Positions 14,301 through 20,327 of a stretch of 64,000 nt of DNA are shown in pieces. The DNA comes from Lumbricus rubellus. Lineage: Eukaryota > Annelida > Clitellata > Crassiclitellata > Lumbricidae. The stretch is from positions 36,682,061 to 36,746,060 of the forward strand of contig OX243820.1 of NCBI GenBank assembly GCA_945859605.1, written 5' to 3'. The notes under the pieces were generated by a model. That model saw only the letters and a list, made by a program, of their open reading frames with translations. It did not search any database and had not been told where the DNA came from. The translations under genes were made by a program, and so were the position numbers. The number at the start of each line of letters is the position of its first letter. Within the stretch, counting starts at the first letter, position 1.

Positions 14301-17300
14301 AAGCCTCTGTAGTCGAGCGGTTCAATAGAACCCTCAAGACGAAGATGTGGAAATACTTTACTTATAAGAATACTTATAGGTACATGGACATTTTACAAGA
14401 TCTTGTACATTCGTACAACCACACGTACCATAGAAGTATAGGTATGGCGCCCATTGAGGTTTCTAAGGAAAATGAAAATAGTATTATAAAACGTTTGTAT
14501 GTCGAAAAGAAACGGCCGCCCAATTGGAAATATGAAGTGAACGACAAGGTCAGAATAGTAAAGACTAGGATAGCTTTTCAAAAGGGGTATTTACCAGCCT
14601 GGTCGACCGAAATTTTTAAAATTATAAAACGTGTGCCTACCGATCCAGTAACGTACGAACTGGAAGATTTGGCTGGCGAACAGATAAAGGGCAAATTCTA
14701 CGAATTTGAGTTGCAGAGAATTTTAAAGGAGGACGACGTTTACACGGTTGACAAAATTTTGAAAAGTCGTAAGCGGGGCGGCAAGACTGAATACTTTGTA
14801 AAGTGGAAAGGCTATGACACTAAATTCAACTCTTGGACACGCGATATATTCAAAGTTTAGCTTCACATTCTTGCAGTCTGACACGCAAGCAGTAACGACA
14901 ATGTCGCACTTCTATCTTACTCTTCCAAGCAATTCTTCAATGTCCCATTTCCCCGACAATACAACCACACACTTTACAACGAAATTGGAAAATGCAATTT
15001 CCCTCTCCGGACGCTGGGAAGCTGCTTTGACAGAGCTGCAATATCCATATACATGGTACAATGTGCAAGGCGAGCAGGGCAACTTTATCTATAACCAAAT
15101 TCCTAAAAGAACAGACCCCAATGCTGAGTGGCATTCTGTACATGAATTGTGTCATGTCCCTGCCGGCTATTACGAAAGCGTGGAAGATATAGTTCATACA
15201 GTGAACGAGAAAATAGAGGCAGCGGCCAAATTGCATTCGCTCGTTCGGCATCCAAAATTTGAATACGATAAAGTAACGAAAAGACTCACGAGTAAAATAA
15301 ATCTTGCTACAAGTATAGCATTCTCTTCGCACCTGTGCGATATTTTTGGCATAGGAGAAAATCAGAAAGTTATCGAAAATTTCGATTACGGTCGCTATGT
15401 ATACGAAAGTAGATACGAAGATTATATCAAAGCATGGGACGAGATGCCCGACAAGGAATGGCTTTCCCAGAAGACCTGTAATATAAATCCAGCATTTTCA
15501 TACGTGTACGTGTATTGCAATATTTTGGAAACTGTGGCGCTTGGTGATGCGAAAGCGCCTTTGCTACGCATAGTCGATATAACTGGTAAAAGCGGTGACA
15601 CCGTGCATGTCATGTACAAAAATGCAATATACGTACCGCTTCAGCAAAAGTCTTTCGATTCTATAGAGATATATATGAGAGGTGACAATGCCAAGCCTAT
15701 ACCATTCGAGTCTGGGAAGTCGCTCGTTATACTTCATTTCAGACAGTGCGCCAATATATAAAAATGGCACATTTCTATCTCACCTTACCAAGCAACAGTT
15801 CGACGAATTTTTACGCAGACAATACTGTAACACACTTTACCACCCGTTTGGAGAATGCCATTTCTCTAAGTGGTGACTGGGAAGTTGGTTTACTCGAAGT
15901 CCAATACCCTCATACGTGGAACAATTTAGGTAGAAACGAAGGCAGAATATCGTATATGCACGTCAAGTTTAACGGCAATGGTGCCATGCGTCCCGACCCC
16001 ATGCATAAAAGAACGCGTTTGCCGGCCGGCTACTATGAAACGCCGCTTCACCTTATCGAATCCATAAACAATTTTATAAGTCATGCTGCCGACGAAATGA
16101 AGTTGGAGAAATTTCCAAAATTTAAATATGACGCAGTAACTAAAAAAGTCGAGGGTGTTATAAATAAAGGTACAAATATACAATTTTCGCAAGCAATATC
16201 TTCGATGCTTGGCATCGATGTGCACCAAACACCCATTCTCAATTACCACGAGGACAACAATCACATTCTTGAATTCGTGGGCGACAACGCCTGCGATATA
16301 AATAGAGGCTTTTCTTCTCTGTACATTTATTGTAACGTGCTTGAACAAGTGCCTGTTGGAGATACGAAGGCTCCATTGTTGAGAATTGTAAACATTAGTG
16401 GGAAAAGTGGTGACAGCGTGCGTACGACTTACGAAAAGCCCATCTACGTACCACTACAGCAGAAGAATTTCGACTCTATAGAAGTAGATATAAGGACCGA
16501 CACGGGCCTTCCTGTCCCATTCGAAAGCGGAAAGTGCATACTCACACTACACTTCCGCCATTGCAAGATACCTTACCTTTTACAATGAAAAAACCATTTT
16601 GCTGCGATGCGAGCCGTTCGGCATACGAAGACTATTATATGCAACAGAGTGGCAATGGCATGTCTGTATTTCAAGGCGCTCGTCTTCAGCGCGGCCACGG
16701 CTTGGGTAGTTTTCTTGGTGGGCTGTTTAGAAATGCGTGGCCACTTATACAGACTGGCGCTAAAGCGCTTGGCAAGCAGGTACTGAGAACGGGACTCCAG
16801 ATTGCCAACGATGTTGCCGACGGCAACCAGTTCATGGACGCTGCCAAGCGTCGCGTCCCAGAAGGTATAAAGGCGTTTACAAGTTCAAACGATTTTAATA
16901 CGCAGAGTGGCAGCGGACGAAAAAGACGTAAGAGATTGCTGAGAAGAAATAAGAAAAGAATCAAGGAAGACGTATTTGGCATAATTTAAAATGGCCTTCG
17001 TTCATCCTCAGTCTTGCGAGTGTGCAAAAAGCGAATTGGACCTCTTTAGCGTGCCTGCTACGCAGACAAGCATAGAAGCCGGGTCGTACGTGGAATATAA
17101 TCCAATAGCAACCATTTCGCAGGGTACACCTATAGAATTTAGCATTACTGGCACTGGGCAAGATTATTTAGATCTGTCAAACACTCAGCTGTACGTAAGA
17201 GCCTCTATCGTTCGAGCGAATAATGATGCTACAGATGCGGGCGACCACGTTGGACCTGTCAACCTTTTCTTACACAGCCTATTTTCAGAAGTAGACATAA

Positions 17301-19547
17301 CTTTAAACGACACATTGGTTACGGCTTCAAACAACACGTATGCGTATCGCAGCTACTTGGAAACTCTGCTCAGTTACGGCAGTTCAAGCAAAAATTCTCA
17401 ACTCACCTCTGCATTATTTTACAAGGACACTGCCAGACGCTTTGAGGAATCCAATCCCCACGACGATGCTGGTACAAACGTTGGATTCAAGAAGCGCAGT
17501 GCTCTGACCGACGAAGGACGTGTGGTCGATATGTTGGGTGGTATTCACAGCGATCTCTTCTTTCAGGAACGCTTCTTGCCAAATGACATTAATATAAAAA
17601 TTCGATTCGTGCGTAATAAGGACGCATTCTGTCTTATGTCTTCGGCTGTGGGGCCCACATACAAAGTAAAAATACTGGAGTGCAAATTGTATGTAAGAAA
17701 AGTTAGGCTAAGTCCCTCTGTCTTCCTTGCTCATGCTAAAGCATTGGAAATTGGAAATTTAAAATTTCCCATTCGCAGGGTTGTTTGCAAGACTTTTACG
17801 GTTCCTAGAGGTAATTTGGACGTGACACAGGAAAGCCTCTTCTCCGGTCAGCTCCCTACACGTATCGTATTTGGATGCATTGACAACGACGCATTCAACG
17901 GTACCTACACAAAAAGCCCATACAATTTTAAACACATGAACTTGTCTCAATTAAAAGTATATTTGGATGGGCAGCAGCAAAGTATAAAACCCCTGGAAAC
18001 TAATTTTGCAACTGGTCAGTTTGTGAATGCATATGCCTCACTCTTCATGGGCACTGGCAAATGGCAGAGAAACGACGATAACGACATCTCCAGAGAAGAC
18101 TACGCGAGCGGGTATTGTCTGTACGCATTCGATTTAACACCTGATCTGGCAGAAGGCGACCACTTCAATTTGGTCAAATCGGGCAATGTGCGTGTGGATA
18201 TGAAGTTCTCTCAGGCTTTGGAATCTACAATAAATGTCATCGCCTTTGCAGAATTTGAAAATATTCTCGAGATTGACAGATCCAGAAACGTGATATTCGA
18301 CTACAACAATTAGAGAAAAGATGGACGGTATTACGATAGAAAATATTCTACGAAGAGATCCGAGATGCGCAGCCATGTTCGTGGGAGTTTTTGCGTGCAA
18401 TCGTCTACCCAAGTGGATTAATACAAACAGACCTTCTATTTTTGTGTGCAATACAGATACGTACGGGCAGCCCGGTATTCACTGGGTTGTGTTGTATATT
18501 GAAAGCTCAAATTATGGAGAATTTTTCGATAGTTTGGGGAAACCGCCAGATGTACCATTCAGAACATTTTTACACAGGCATTGCACTCGTTGGATTTACA
18601 CAAATAACCAAATTCAGAGTTTAATCAGTAGGCTGTGTGGACATTACTGTATTTTTTATGCATTACATAGAAGTAGAGGACTAAATATAAATGCTGTTTG
18701 CAACAATTTCACAAGAGATACAGGCTTAAACGATTTTTTAGTTCATAGGTTTTTGCATGATATTAATAAATAAATGTGATTCAATTTAAAAGACTTGTTT
18801 TCTTTTCATGGTGTGTGAATGAATTTGCTACAATGATTTTAAAAGAGAGGCTAAGAATGCGAATAAGAGTATTTGGAAGGTGTGTAGAAAGAGAGGGGGA
18901 AAGGAGGAAGAGAAGGAAAGGAGGGTGAGGAGGAAGAGAAGGAAAGGAGGGTGAGGAGGAAGAGAAGGAAAGGAGGGTGAGGAGGAAGAGAAGGAATGGC
19001 GGGTGAGGAGGAAGAGGCGGAGTGTTTAAGAATGCTGTGGCTATGAAGGTATAATACATTGACGTGACATTTATGTGCATCTATAGACTGGCGTGTGTTT
19101 CATGTTTGCATTCAAAGTCTGCTCGTCGACTTTGTAGAAGATAGGTATAATAATGAATAGTTGGTCTTTACAATTGCGTTCGTTTCTTATTTAACGTTCG
19201 TCCAGTTCAATAGACGATTCAACGGATCCTTCGGTGCCCGAGGCGTTATGCTTGTCGGAGGTCTGTTATGACACGCTTCACTGCCCGCCGTCGTCCGTCG
19301 ACCGATGCCTGGGGCGTTATGTTTGTCGGAGGTCTGTTATGCCACGCTTCAGTGCACGCGACCGTCGTCCATCGCCCGATGCCTGGGGCGTCTTCACCGT
19401 CGTGTGATCATAATTATAGGGTTCAGTGATTGTAAGAATTTGTTGCACTCTACAGGCGTGGAATGCTGGGGGGCTATGGGAGTCCAATACCCTGTGAAGT
19501 TATAATAATTTATTATTTTTTGACGTACAAGTAATTCACACAGACAT

Positions 19548-19582
<35 letters not shown>

Positions 19583-20327
19583 GGCAGGCAGACAGGAATG
19601 TGCACGCAAAGGCCTTTACATCAAAAGGACTATAATTATAGGGTAGTTTCTAGAACAATGCCCCACTCCAACTAAGTGTTTCGTCCGCCGCAGTCTTTTG
19701 AAAATTCCAGTCCTTTGTGTTGTTTTAGGTCCGGGGTTTTGGAAATGTTTCCATTGTGTTCTGATAGTTGATGACGTCATTATTCCTTTGTGTTTTGATA
19801 ACTAATTGCTGTTTTGATTGCCGTTTTTATGGGTTTTTAACGATGTTTTAGAAAAGACAGTTAACCACTACTCTCTCCTCTGTCCATTCATTTCTATGTA
19901 TGTATCTTTATTTTCTCTGTGTGCCCCGTGCCCGTCTGTCTATGTCTGCTTGTGTTTATGTGCGTTATAACAAACCGGATACCGTGCTTCATAATTATGT
20001 CGGCACGTGTTCATGCATGCCTCTGGCTCTGTATAAATTCGAGCTAACGACGTTGTTCTGTTACATTACACAACATCAGGTGACCATCTGAATCCTCGTT
20101 GGGATCAGTCAGAACCTCGTAACGTCAACTTCATCGTCGCCAGCTACGGTTACCACATGATCCTCCACATCGTCGTCATCACCGTCGTCTACCTCCTCTG
20201 CTACCTCTACCTCAAGGTCAAGGGCGAGGGCAGGAACCAGTTCCAGCTGCTCGTCAACGACGCTACAGACGAACAGGGATACCAGTTCCAGCCACTGAGG
20301 AGCAAGTCCCCGACGAACAACCTCTGA
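5354..20327 (+). CDS. TMEM45: TMEM45-family multipass membrane protein (5 exons)
   Basis: Coding exons are 5354-5446, 5883-5988, 9003-9198, 10743-10975 and 20080-20327. They join in frame (876 nt, 291 aa) with GT-AG borders and phases 0, 1, 2 and 1. The protein opens MGSFVGHIDESIFFLVLGVW, matching the TMEM45 (DUF716) start. It contains the family's CDFSM-like block around LDFLSAIAAFFWYGMSFGFH, a His-rich FHAHMHG motif, a WFWQASFVMY segment and a last hydrophobic helix before a polar tail, about 7 membrane segments in all. Family length is about 275 aa, so the model looks complete. TMEM45 proteins are membrane proteins of poorly defined biochemical role. Intron 4 (9.1 kb) contains the Polinton-type element in the same orientation. 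Intron 1 contains tandem copies of the exon 2 acceptor. The exon model is my reading of splice signals and family similarity. Confidence 0.93.
5637..5882 (+). repeat. About 60 bp tandem repeat carrying copies of the exon 2 splice acceptor
   Basis: Four units end at about 5702, 5763, 5822 and 5882. Each has GATGATGTTGATGATG, then CGCTTTTTCAG (or a close variant), then AGTCAATG, which are the first bases of TMEM45 exon 2. The third unit has CAT instead of CAG, so it lacks the acceptor. The fourth is the functional site. Units 1-3 continue with TCTAATAATAATTTATTAG instead of exon sequence. Confidence 0.93.
6387..6562 (+). repeat. GAT/GTT minisatellite ending in an extra decoy acceptor
   Basis: Units of about 21 bp (GATGATGTTGATGATGATAA) lead into CGCTTTTTCAG followed by the first 12 bases of exon 2 (AGTCAATGGAAC at 6551-6562, identical to 5883-5894). 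This is a partial duplication of the acceptor and exon start inside intron 2. Splicing exon 1 to it would reach a stop codon after six codons. Confidence 0.88.
6890..7500 (+). repeat. Tandem duplication of about 315 bp
   Basis: Two direct copies (about 6890-7200 and 7205-7500) share the blocks at 6910-6985 / 7228-7303 and 7070-7190 / 7383-7497, with a few substitutions. The second copy lacks a short AGGATTA stretch. It lies in TMEM45 intron 2. Confidence 0.85.
7697..7775. repeat. (CTGT)n and (TTTC)n simple repeats
   Basis: TCTG tetranucleotide run followed by TTTC. Similar TCTG runs lie at 7988-8016. Confidence 0.9.
8417..8492 (+). repeat. Non-LTR retroelement 3' tail
   Basis: GGGAGCGCCTCTGAGTAG, a short linker, a variant of GGCGCTATATAAAT and a (GAAT)n run. 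The same tail ends many other copies in this window (42330-42410, 55690-55760, 56130-56200) and the tRNA-type SINEs. Confidence 0.75.
8577..8766. mobile_element. Diverged copy of the 35327-35494 MITE
   Basis: This stretch shares ordered blocks with 35327-35494, including AACTGCACAACCC, TTTTTGCTAGTTTTAACTGT and CTACAACTGCACA. Its terminal bases and any target duplication are too decayed to call. Confidence 0.7.
9478..9575 (-). repeat. Non-LTR retroelement 3' tail, antisense
   Basis: (ATTC)n, then TGCCTCTTCAATTGGGCTAC and TCAGAGGCGCTACCA, which is the reverse complement of the common tail. It is in TMEM45 intron 3. Confidence 0.7.
9683..9918. mobile_element. hAT-like MITE with perfect 8 bp duplication
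   Basis: AGGACATA flanks both sides (9675-9682 and 9919-9926). Ends are CATAGGCGTACGAG and CTCGTACATCTATG, an imperfect 14 bp inverted repeat. It is 236 bp with no coding capacity and lies in TMEM45 intron 3. Confidence 0.85.
10499..10640. repeat. Degenerate AGTGCCAGGACGC repeats
   Basis: Four copies of (A)AGTGCCAGGACGC(C) or GTGGCAGGACGG occur at irregular spacing 100 bp upstream of TMEM45 exon 4. Confidence 0.7.
11093..11265. repeat. (CAGA)n simple repeat next to the element's left end
   Basis: CAGACAGA-rich sequence that stops about 25 bp before the left terminal repeat of the virus-like element. A similar TCTG tract follows the right end near 19935. Confidence 0.85.
11284..11289. repeat. 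Left target-site duplication, CTCTCC
   Basis: Six bases identical to 19873-19878 on the other side of the element. Confidence 0.93.
11290..11333 (+). repeat. Left terminal inverted repeat (44 bp)
   Basis: Matches the reverse complement of 19829-19872 except at positions 9 and 14. Beyond 44 bp the two ends share only scattered motifs such as CAATTAGNTATCAAAACACAA and AACTATCANAACACAATGGA. Confidence 0.95.
11344..11579 (+). repeat. Three tandem subterminal repeats of about 84 bp
   Basis: Units start near 11344, 11428 and 11513. Each reads (C)ATTAAAAACCCATTAGTTAC, then TAAAACATGTCGCRCTAA, then AATCAAAACACAATGGAC. The third unit has lost the middle GACCTAAAAGCAATTAG block. They lie just inside the left TIR and are not present as an array at the right end. 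Confidence 0.93.
11744..11751 (+). promoter_or_regulatory. TATA box upstream of the element's first gene
   Basis: TATAAAAG, 55 bp before the RING ORF start codon, is well placed for a transcription start near 11775. No comparable upstream element was assigned for the other ORFs, which are packed almost end to end. Confidence 0.6.
11806..12126 (+). CDS. Small RING-finger protein of the element
   Basis: 106 aa. The C-terminal half has a complete C3HC4 RING: C59-x2-C62, C74-x-H76, C80-x2-C83 and C90-x2-C93, ending the protein as in IAP-type RINGs. That family usually acts as a ubiquitin E3 ligase. The N-terminal 25 residues hold seven more cysteines (2, 8, 13, 18, 20, 21, 23) and could bind another metal ion. 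The acidic linker between them (about 26-56) may be helical. It is the first gene after a TATA box and is 38 bp upstream of the ATPase. There is no BIR domain. A role in countering host defence or controlling apoptosis is inference only. Confidence 0.88.
   Translation: MCPNISKCEMDVCGNYKCDCCMCQSEDEESIESENEKLVKYNTMNLKFDNENLKKSIICKVCKERQVQILSLPCAHINMCEPCADIATHCPSCCERILGTVRIYMA
12165..12779 (+). CDS. A32/FtsK-HerA-type genome-packaging ATPase
   Basis: 204 aa. Walker A is GPSGCGKT at residues 15-22. Walker B is LLVLDD at 79-84, with the acidic pair D83-D84. A conserved LYLTQNLF segment at about 109-116 fits the sensor region of the family. The first residues run directly into the P-loop, as is usual in the short Polinton/adintovirus versions. 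It would power packaging of the DNA into the capsid. The stop codon overlaps an ATG (12776-12779, ATGA) in the frame of the following ORF, although that ORF more likely starts at 12821. No broken codons were seen. Confidence 0.93.
   Translation: MDPTWLHPFSAIISGPSGCGKTNFTLRFIDHLDYMVKPGIEKIIWCYGIYQEIFDKYTQVQFHEGLPDLNIFDGKQKTLLVLDDLMSETDQRVTNLFTKVSHHKNVSILYLTQNLFYSGKHTRTISLNAHYFVLFKNVRDSTQVAILARQMFPGKSNFMIEAFHDATMAPFGYLLIDLKPETDERCRLRTNIFPGEVHYVYMRK
12821..13150 (+). CDS. Small basic protein with hydrophobic C-terminus
   Basis: 109 aa from the chosen start; an in-frame ATG at 12776 would add 15 residues and overlap the ATPase stop. Residues 1-60 look helical with a CLCECAINIL segment. Residues 60-85 are strongly basic (KKRLARFKHKL, KKTRRKIKKR). 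The end is a glycine-containing hydrophobic segment, GGFIGALLTPVLSFLGTLL. Proteins of this layout accompany F54H12-like capsid genes in animal Polinton relatives, in my recollection. A nucleic-acid-binding or membrane-active virion role is inferred from composition. The stop is 1 bp before the next start. Confidence 0.75.
   Translation: MTAPIEENFEKLRLLKESSPKVRKQILKDCNSSLLCCLCECAINILKGTVPLKEGQKKRLARFKHKLRKLASKKTRRKIKKRIVQTGGFIGALLTPVLSFLGTLLSNKI
13152..13811 (+). CDS. Conserved Polinton-associated protein of unknown function
   Basis: 219 aa, no domain recognised. The N-terminal part (about 1-75) is charged and probably helical. A poly-Ala run (about 77-86) is encoded by GCG repeats at 13382-13410, and its length is likely variable between copies. 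The C-terminal half (about 100-165) looks like a compact fold, with VPKKWKTQAARLLSHM and VDLVNDLMRK. It starts 1 bp after the previous stop and ends 14 bp before the integrase. The same pairing with a chromodomain integrase is what I recall from other F54H12-type loci. The function is unknown. Confidence 0.8.
   Translation: MEHTKKMVLVEPRQIEKWKETMLDKTLSRLDTQMYDILHRNIADDDKAKLYTNSLSRYLHIDKPSVVTKFDSKEDAAEAAAAAAAAGDPNKSSSSIEAQVLETVPKKWKTQAARLLSHMKSNPDVSWTSKGELILKDATIPKTHMVDLVNDLMRKRTTASPPTGWRLLAEALKDSNIPRELIGNQERWTYINNPIEESSSLTPKNIRGKQQSLASWITY
13826..14860 (+). CDS. Retroviral-type (DDE) integrase with chromodomain
   Basis: 344 aa. The catalytic core has WQADLADL (D69), QTDKGTEFLN (D129) and VVERFNR (E164), with near-canonical D-x34-E spacing, so all three catalytic acids are present. 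A small DNA-binding barrel-like region follows. The C-terminal chromodomain lies at about 298-344, with YTVDKILKSRK, YFVKWKGYD and the closing W. It resembles the C. elegans F54H12.3 family. It would insert the element and produce the 6 bp duplication seen at the ends. The chromodomain may direct it to particular chromatin (inference). It ends 40 bp before the next ORF. Confidence 0.95.
   Translation: MEAYFDPKTPGSFAGVSSFQRHLSGTFKNKDVKNWLTKQDAYTLHKPVRLNFRRRKTFSVGICDLWQADLADLSALSKYNDKNKYILTCIDVFSKYAWAVPLKSKSGADLTEAFSKILTDKQPANLQTDKGTEFLNKTFQNLLRKNAIRFYTSENSDIKASVVERFNRTLKTKMWKYFTYKNTYRYMDILQDLVHSYNHTYHRSIGMAPIEVSKENENSIIKRLYVEKKRPPNWKYEVNDKVRIVKTRIAFQKGYLPAWSTEIFKIIKRVPTDPVTYELEDLAGEQIKGKFYEFELQRILKEDDVYTVDKILKSRKRGGKTEYFVKWKGYDTKFNSWTRDIFKV
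14901..15761 (+). CDS. Minor-capsid (penton)-like protein, copy 1
   Basis: 286 aa from the ATG at 14901, chosen because MSHFYLTLPSNSS aligns with the start of the next ORF. Upstream in-frame codons overlap the integrase. Shared landmarks with copy 2 are HFTT.LENAISLSG.WE, QYP.TW, a PAGYYES-like segment, ITGKSGD, YVPLQQK.FDSIE and PFESGK....LHFR at the end. Secondary structure looks beta-rich. Assignment to the penton or minor capsid comes from position beside the major capsid and from its association with F54H12-type elements; no fold comparison was done. The stop is 2 bp before the start of copy 2. Confidence 0.8.
   Translation: MSHFYLTLPSNSSMSHFPDNTTTHFTTKLENAISLSGRWEAALTELQYPYTWYNVQGEQGNFIYNQIPKRTDPNAEWHSVHELCHVPAGYYESVEDIVHTVNEKIEAAAKLHSLVRHPKFEYDKVTKRLTSKINLATSIAFSSHLCDIFGIGENQKVIENFDYGRYVYESRYEDYIKAWDEMPDKEWLSQKTCNINPAFSYVYVYCNILETVALGDAKAPLLRIVDITGKSGDTVHVMYKNAIYVPLQQKSFDSIEIYMRGDNAKPIPFESGKSLVILHFRQCANI
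15764..16588 (+). CDS. Minor-capsid (penton)-like protein, copy 2
   Basis: 274 aa, a clear tandem paralogue of the preceding protein (roughly two residues in five identical by eye, highest at both ends). It starts MAHFYLTLPSNSS. Copy 1 carries an extra stretch (about 173-200, rich in Tyr, Asp and Glu) that copy 2 replaces with a shorter segment. The stop codon overlaps the next start (ATGA, 16585-16588), a typical termination-reinitiation arrangement. Both copies are intact, so duplication has been kept. They may form different vertices or a mixed complex (inference). Confidence 0.8.
   Translation: MAHFYLTLPSNSSTNFYADNTVTHFTTRLENAISLSGDWEVGLLEVQYPHTWNNLGRNEGRISYMHVKFNGNGAMRPDPMHKRTRLPAGYYETPLHLIESINNFISHAADEMKLEKFPKFKYDAVTKKVEGVINKGTNIQFSQAISSMLGIDVHQTPILNYHEDNNHILEFVGDNACDINRGFSSLYIYCNVLEQVPVGDTKAPLLRIVNISGKSGDSVRTTYEKPIYVPLQQKNFDSIEVDIRTDTGLPVPFESGKCILTLHFRHCKIPYLLQ
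16585..16989 (+). CDS. pX-like minor virion protein
   Basis: 134 aa from the ATG overlapping the previous stop. The order of parts is a Cys-containing N-terminus, SGNGMSVFQGARLQRGHGLG, an amphipathic hydrophobic stretch (about 40-75, with FLGGLFRNAWPLI and ALGKQVLR), a linker, and a very basic tail (RKRRKRLLRRNKKRIK). This layout fits the small pX/pVI-type core or membrane-active proteins of Polinton and adintovirus genomes, which the adenain-type protease often trims. Gly-rich sites such as SGNG and SGSG could be processing points, but that is inference. It lies 1 bp upstream of the major capsid ORF. Confidence 0.78.
   Translation: MKKPFCCDASRSAYEDYYMQQSGNGMSVFQGARLQRGHGLGSFLGGLFRNAWPLIQTGAKALGKQVLRTGLQIANDVADGNQFMDAAKRRVPEGIKAFTSSNDFNTQSGSGRKRRKRLLRRNKKRIKEDVFGII
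16991..18313 (+). CDS. Major capsid-like protein (F54H12.2 family)
   Basis: 440 aa. It opens with a Cys/Ser-rich segment and then DLFSVPATQTSIE, GSYVEYNPIA and EFSITGTGQDYLDLSNTQLY, the layout I recognise from the F54H12.2-like family. That family is the double jelly-roll major capsid of animal Polintons and adintoviruses. The length and beta-rich composition fit. The middle has a conserved stretch around FLPNDINIKIRFVRNKDAF. The end has ESTINVIAFAEFENILEIDR. It is intact and 7 bp upstream of the protease. With the ATPase, protease and minor capsid genes it makes a complete morphogenesis set. Confidence 0.9.
   Translation: MAFVHPQSCECAKSELDLFSVPATQTSIEAGSYVEYNPIATISQGTPIEFSITGTGQDYLDLSNTQLYVRASIVRANNDATDAGDHVGPVNLFLHSLFSEVDITLNDTLVTASNNTYAYRSYLETLLSYGSSSKNSQLTSALFYKDTARRFEESNPHDDAGTNVGFKKRSALTDEGRVVDMLGGIHSDLFFQERFLPNDINIKIRFVRNKDAFCLMSSAVGPTYKVKILECKLYVRKVRLSPSVFLAHAKALEIGNLKFPIRRVVCKTFTVPRGNLDVTQESLFSGQLPTRIVFGCIDNDAFNGTYTKSPYNFKHMNLSQLKVYLDGQQQSIKPLETNFATGQFVNAYASLFMGTGKWQRNDDNDISREDYASGYCLYAFDLTPDLAEGDHFNLVKSGNVRVDMKFSQALESTINVIAFAEFENILEIDRSRNVIFDYNN
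18321..18773 (+). CDS. Adenain-type cysteine protease
   Basis: 150 aa. The catalytic set is visible in the adenain order: H54 in GIHWVV, acidic D70 in EFFDSLG, Q99, and C106 in LCGHYC. Q99 precedes C106 by seven residues, as in adenovirus protease. The length is short but covers the fold. Such proteases mature capsid precursors and are standard in Polintons. It is the last gene of the array. Two overlapping AATAAA signals (18765-18774) span its stop codon. Confidence 0.93.
   Translation: MDGITIENILRRDPRCAAMFVGVFACNRLPKWINTNRPSIFVCNTDTYGQPGIHWVVLYIESSNYGEFFDSLGKPPDVPFRTFLHRHCTRWIYTNNQIQSLISRLCGHYCIFYALHRSRGLNINAVCNNFTRDTGLNDFLVHRFLHDINK
18765..18774 (+). terminator. Overlapping poly(A) signals at the end of the gene array
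   Basis: AATAAA at 18765-18770 and again at 18769-18774 overlap the protease stop codon (18771-18773). They are the first such signals after the gene array and would serve all upstream genes. Confidence 0.6.
18774..19828. other. Non-coding right arm of the element
   Basis: About 1.05 kb without a supportable gene. It contains a 26 bp purine minisatellite (18904-19020), an imperfect direct duplication of about 80-110 bp (about 19234-19395, sharing GGCGTTATG and GTCGGAGGTCTGTTATG), a (CAGA)n run (19541-19585) and, near the end, short motifs shared with the left subterminal repeats. Confidence 0.8.
18904..19020. repeat. 26 bp polypurine minisatellite
   Basis: About four units of AGGAGGAAGAGAAGGAAAGG plus AGGGTG. 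It is almost pure A and G on the plus strand, in the right arm of the virus-like element. Confidence 0.93.
19829..19872 (-). repeat. Right terminal inverted repeat (44 bp)
   Basis: The reverse complement matches 11290-11333 at 42 of 44 positions and ends CCACTACT, immediately followed by the CTCTCC duplication. Confidence 0.95.
19873..19878. repeat. Right target-site duplication, CTCTCC
   Basis: Identical to 11284-11289. Confidence 0.93.

Larger units (their letters stand above)
11290..19872 (+). mobile_element. Polinton/Maverick-type virus-like element without polB (8,583 bp)
   Basis: The ends are 44 bp inverted repeats (11290-11333 and 19829-19872; 42 of 44 match) beginning AGTAGTGG. CTCTCC directly flanks both sides (11284-11289 and 19873-19878). 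A 6 bp duplication and AG-beginning termini are Polinton hallmarks. Inside are nine intact plus-strand ORFs, including a retroviral-type integrase, A32-type packaging ATPase, adenain-type protease and capsid-like proteins. These match the C. elegans F54H12.2/F54H12.3 gene pair type as I recall it. No protein-primed DNA polymerase B, helicase or primase frame exists anywhere inside. Polintons are usually about 15-20 kb, so this is short. It lies in intron 4 of the TMEM45-like gene in the same orientation as the host gene. The absence of stops or frameshifts suggests recent activity or mobilisation in trans. Confidence 0.95.

Noticed and set aside
11290..19872. Hidden or frameshifted polB fragment inside the element
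   Set aside because: I looked for long frames and polymerase-like motifs in the 0.5 kb left arm and 1.05 kb right arm on both strands and found none. The central part is fully occupied by other genes.
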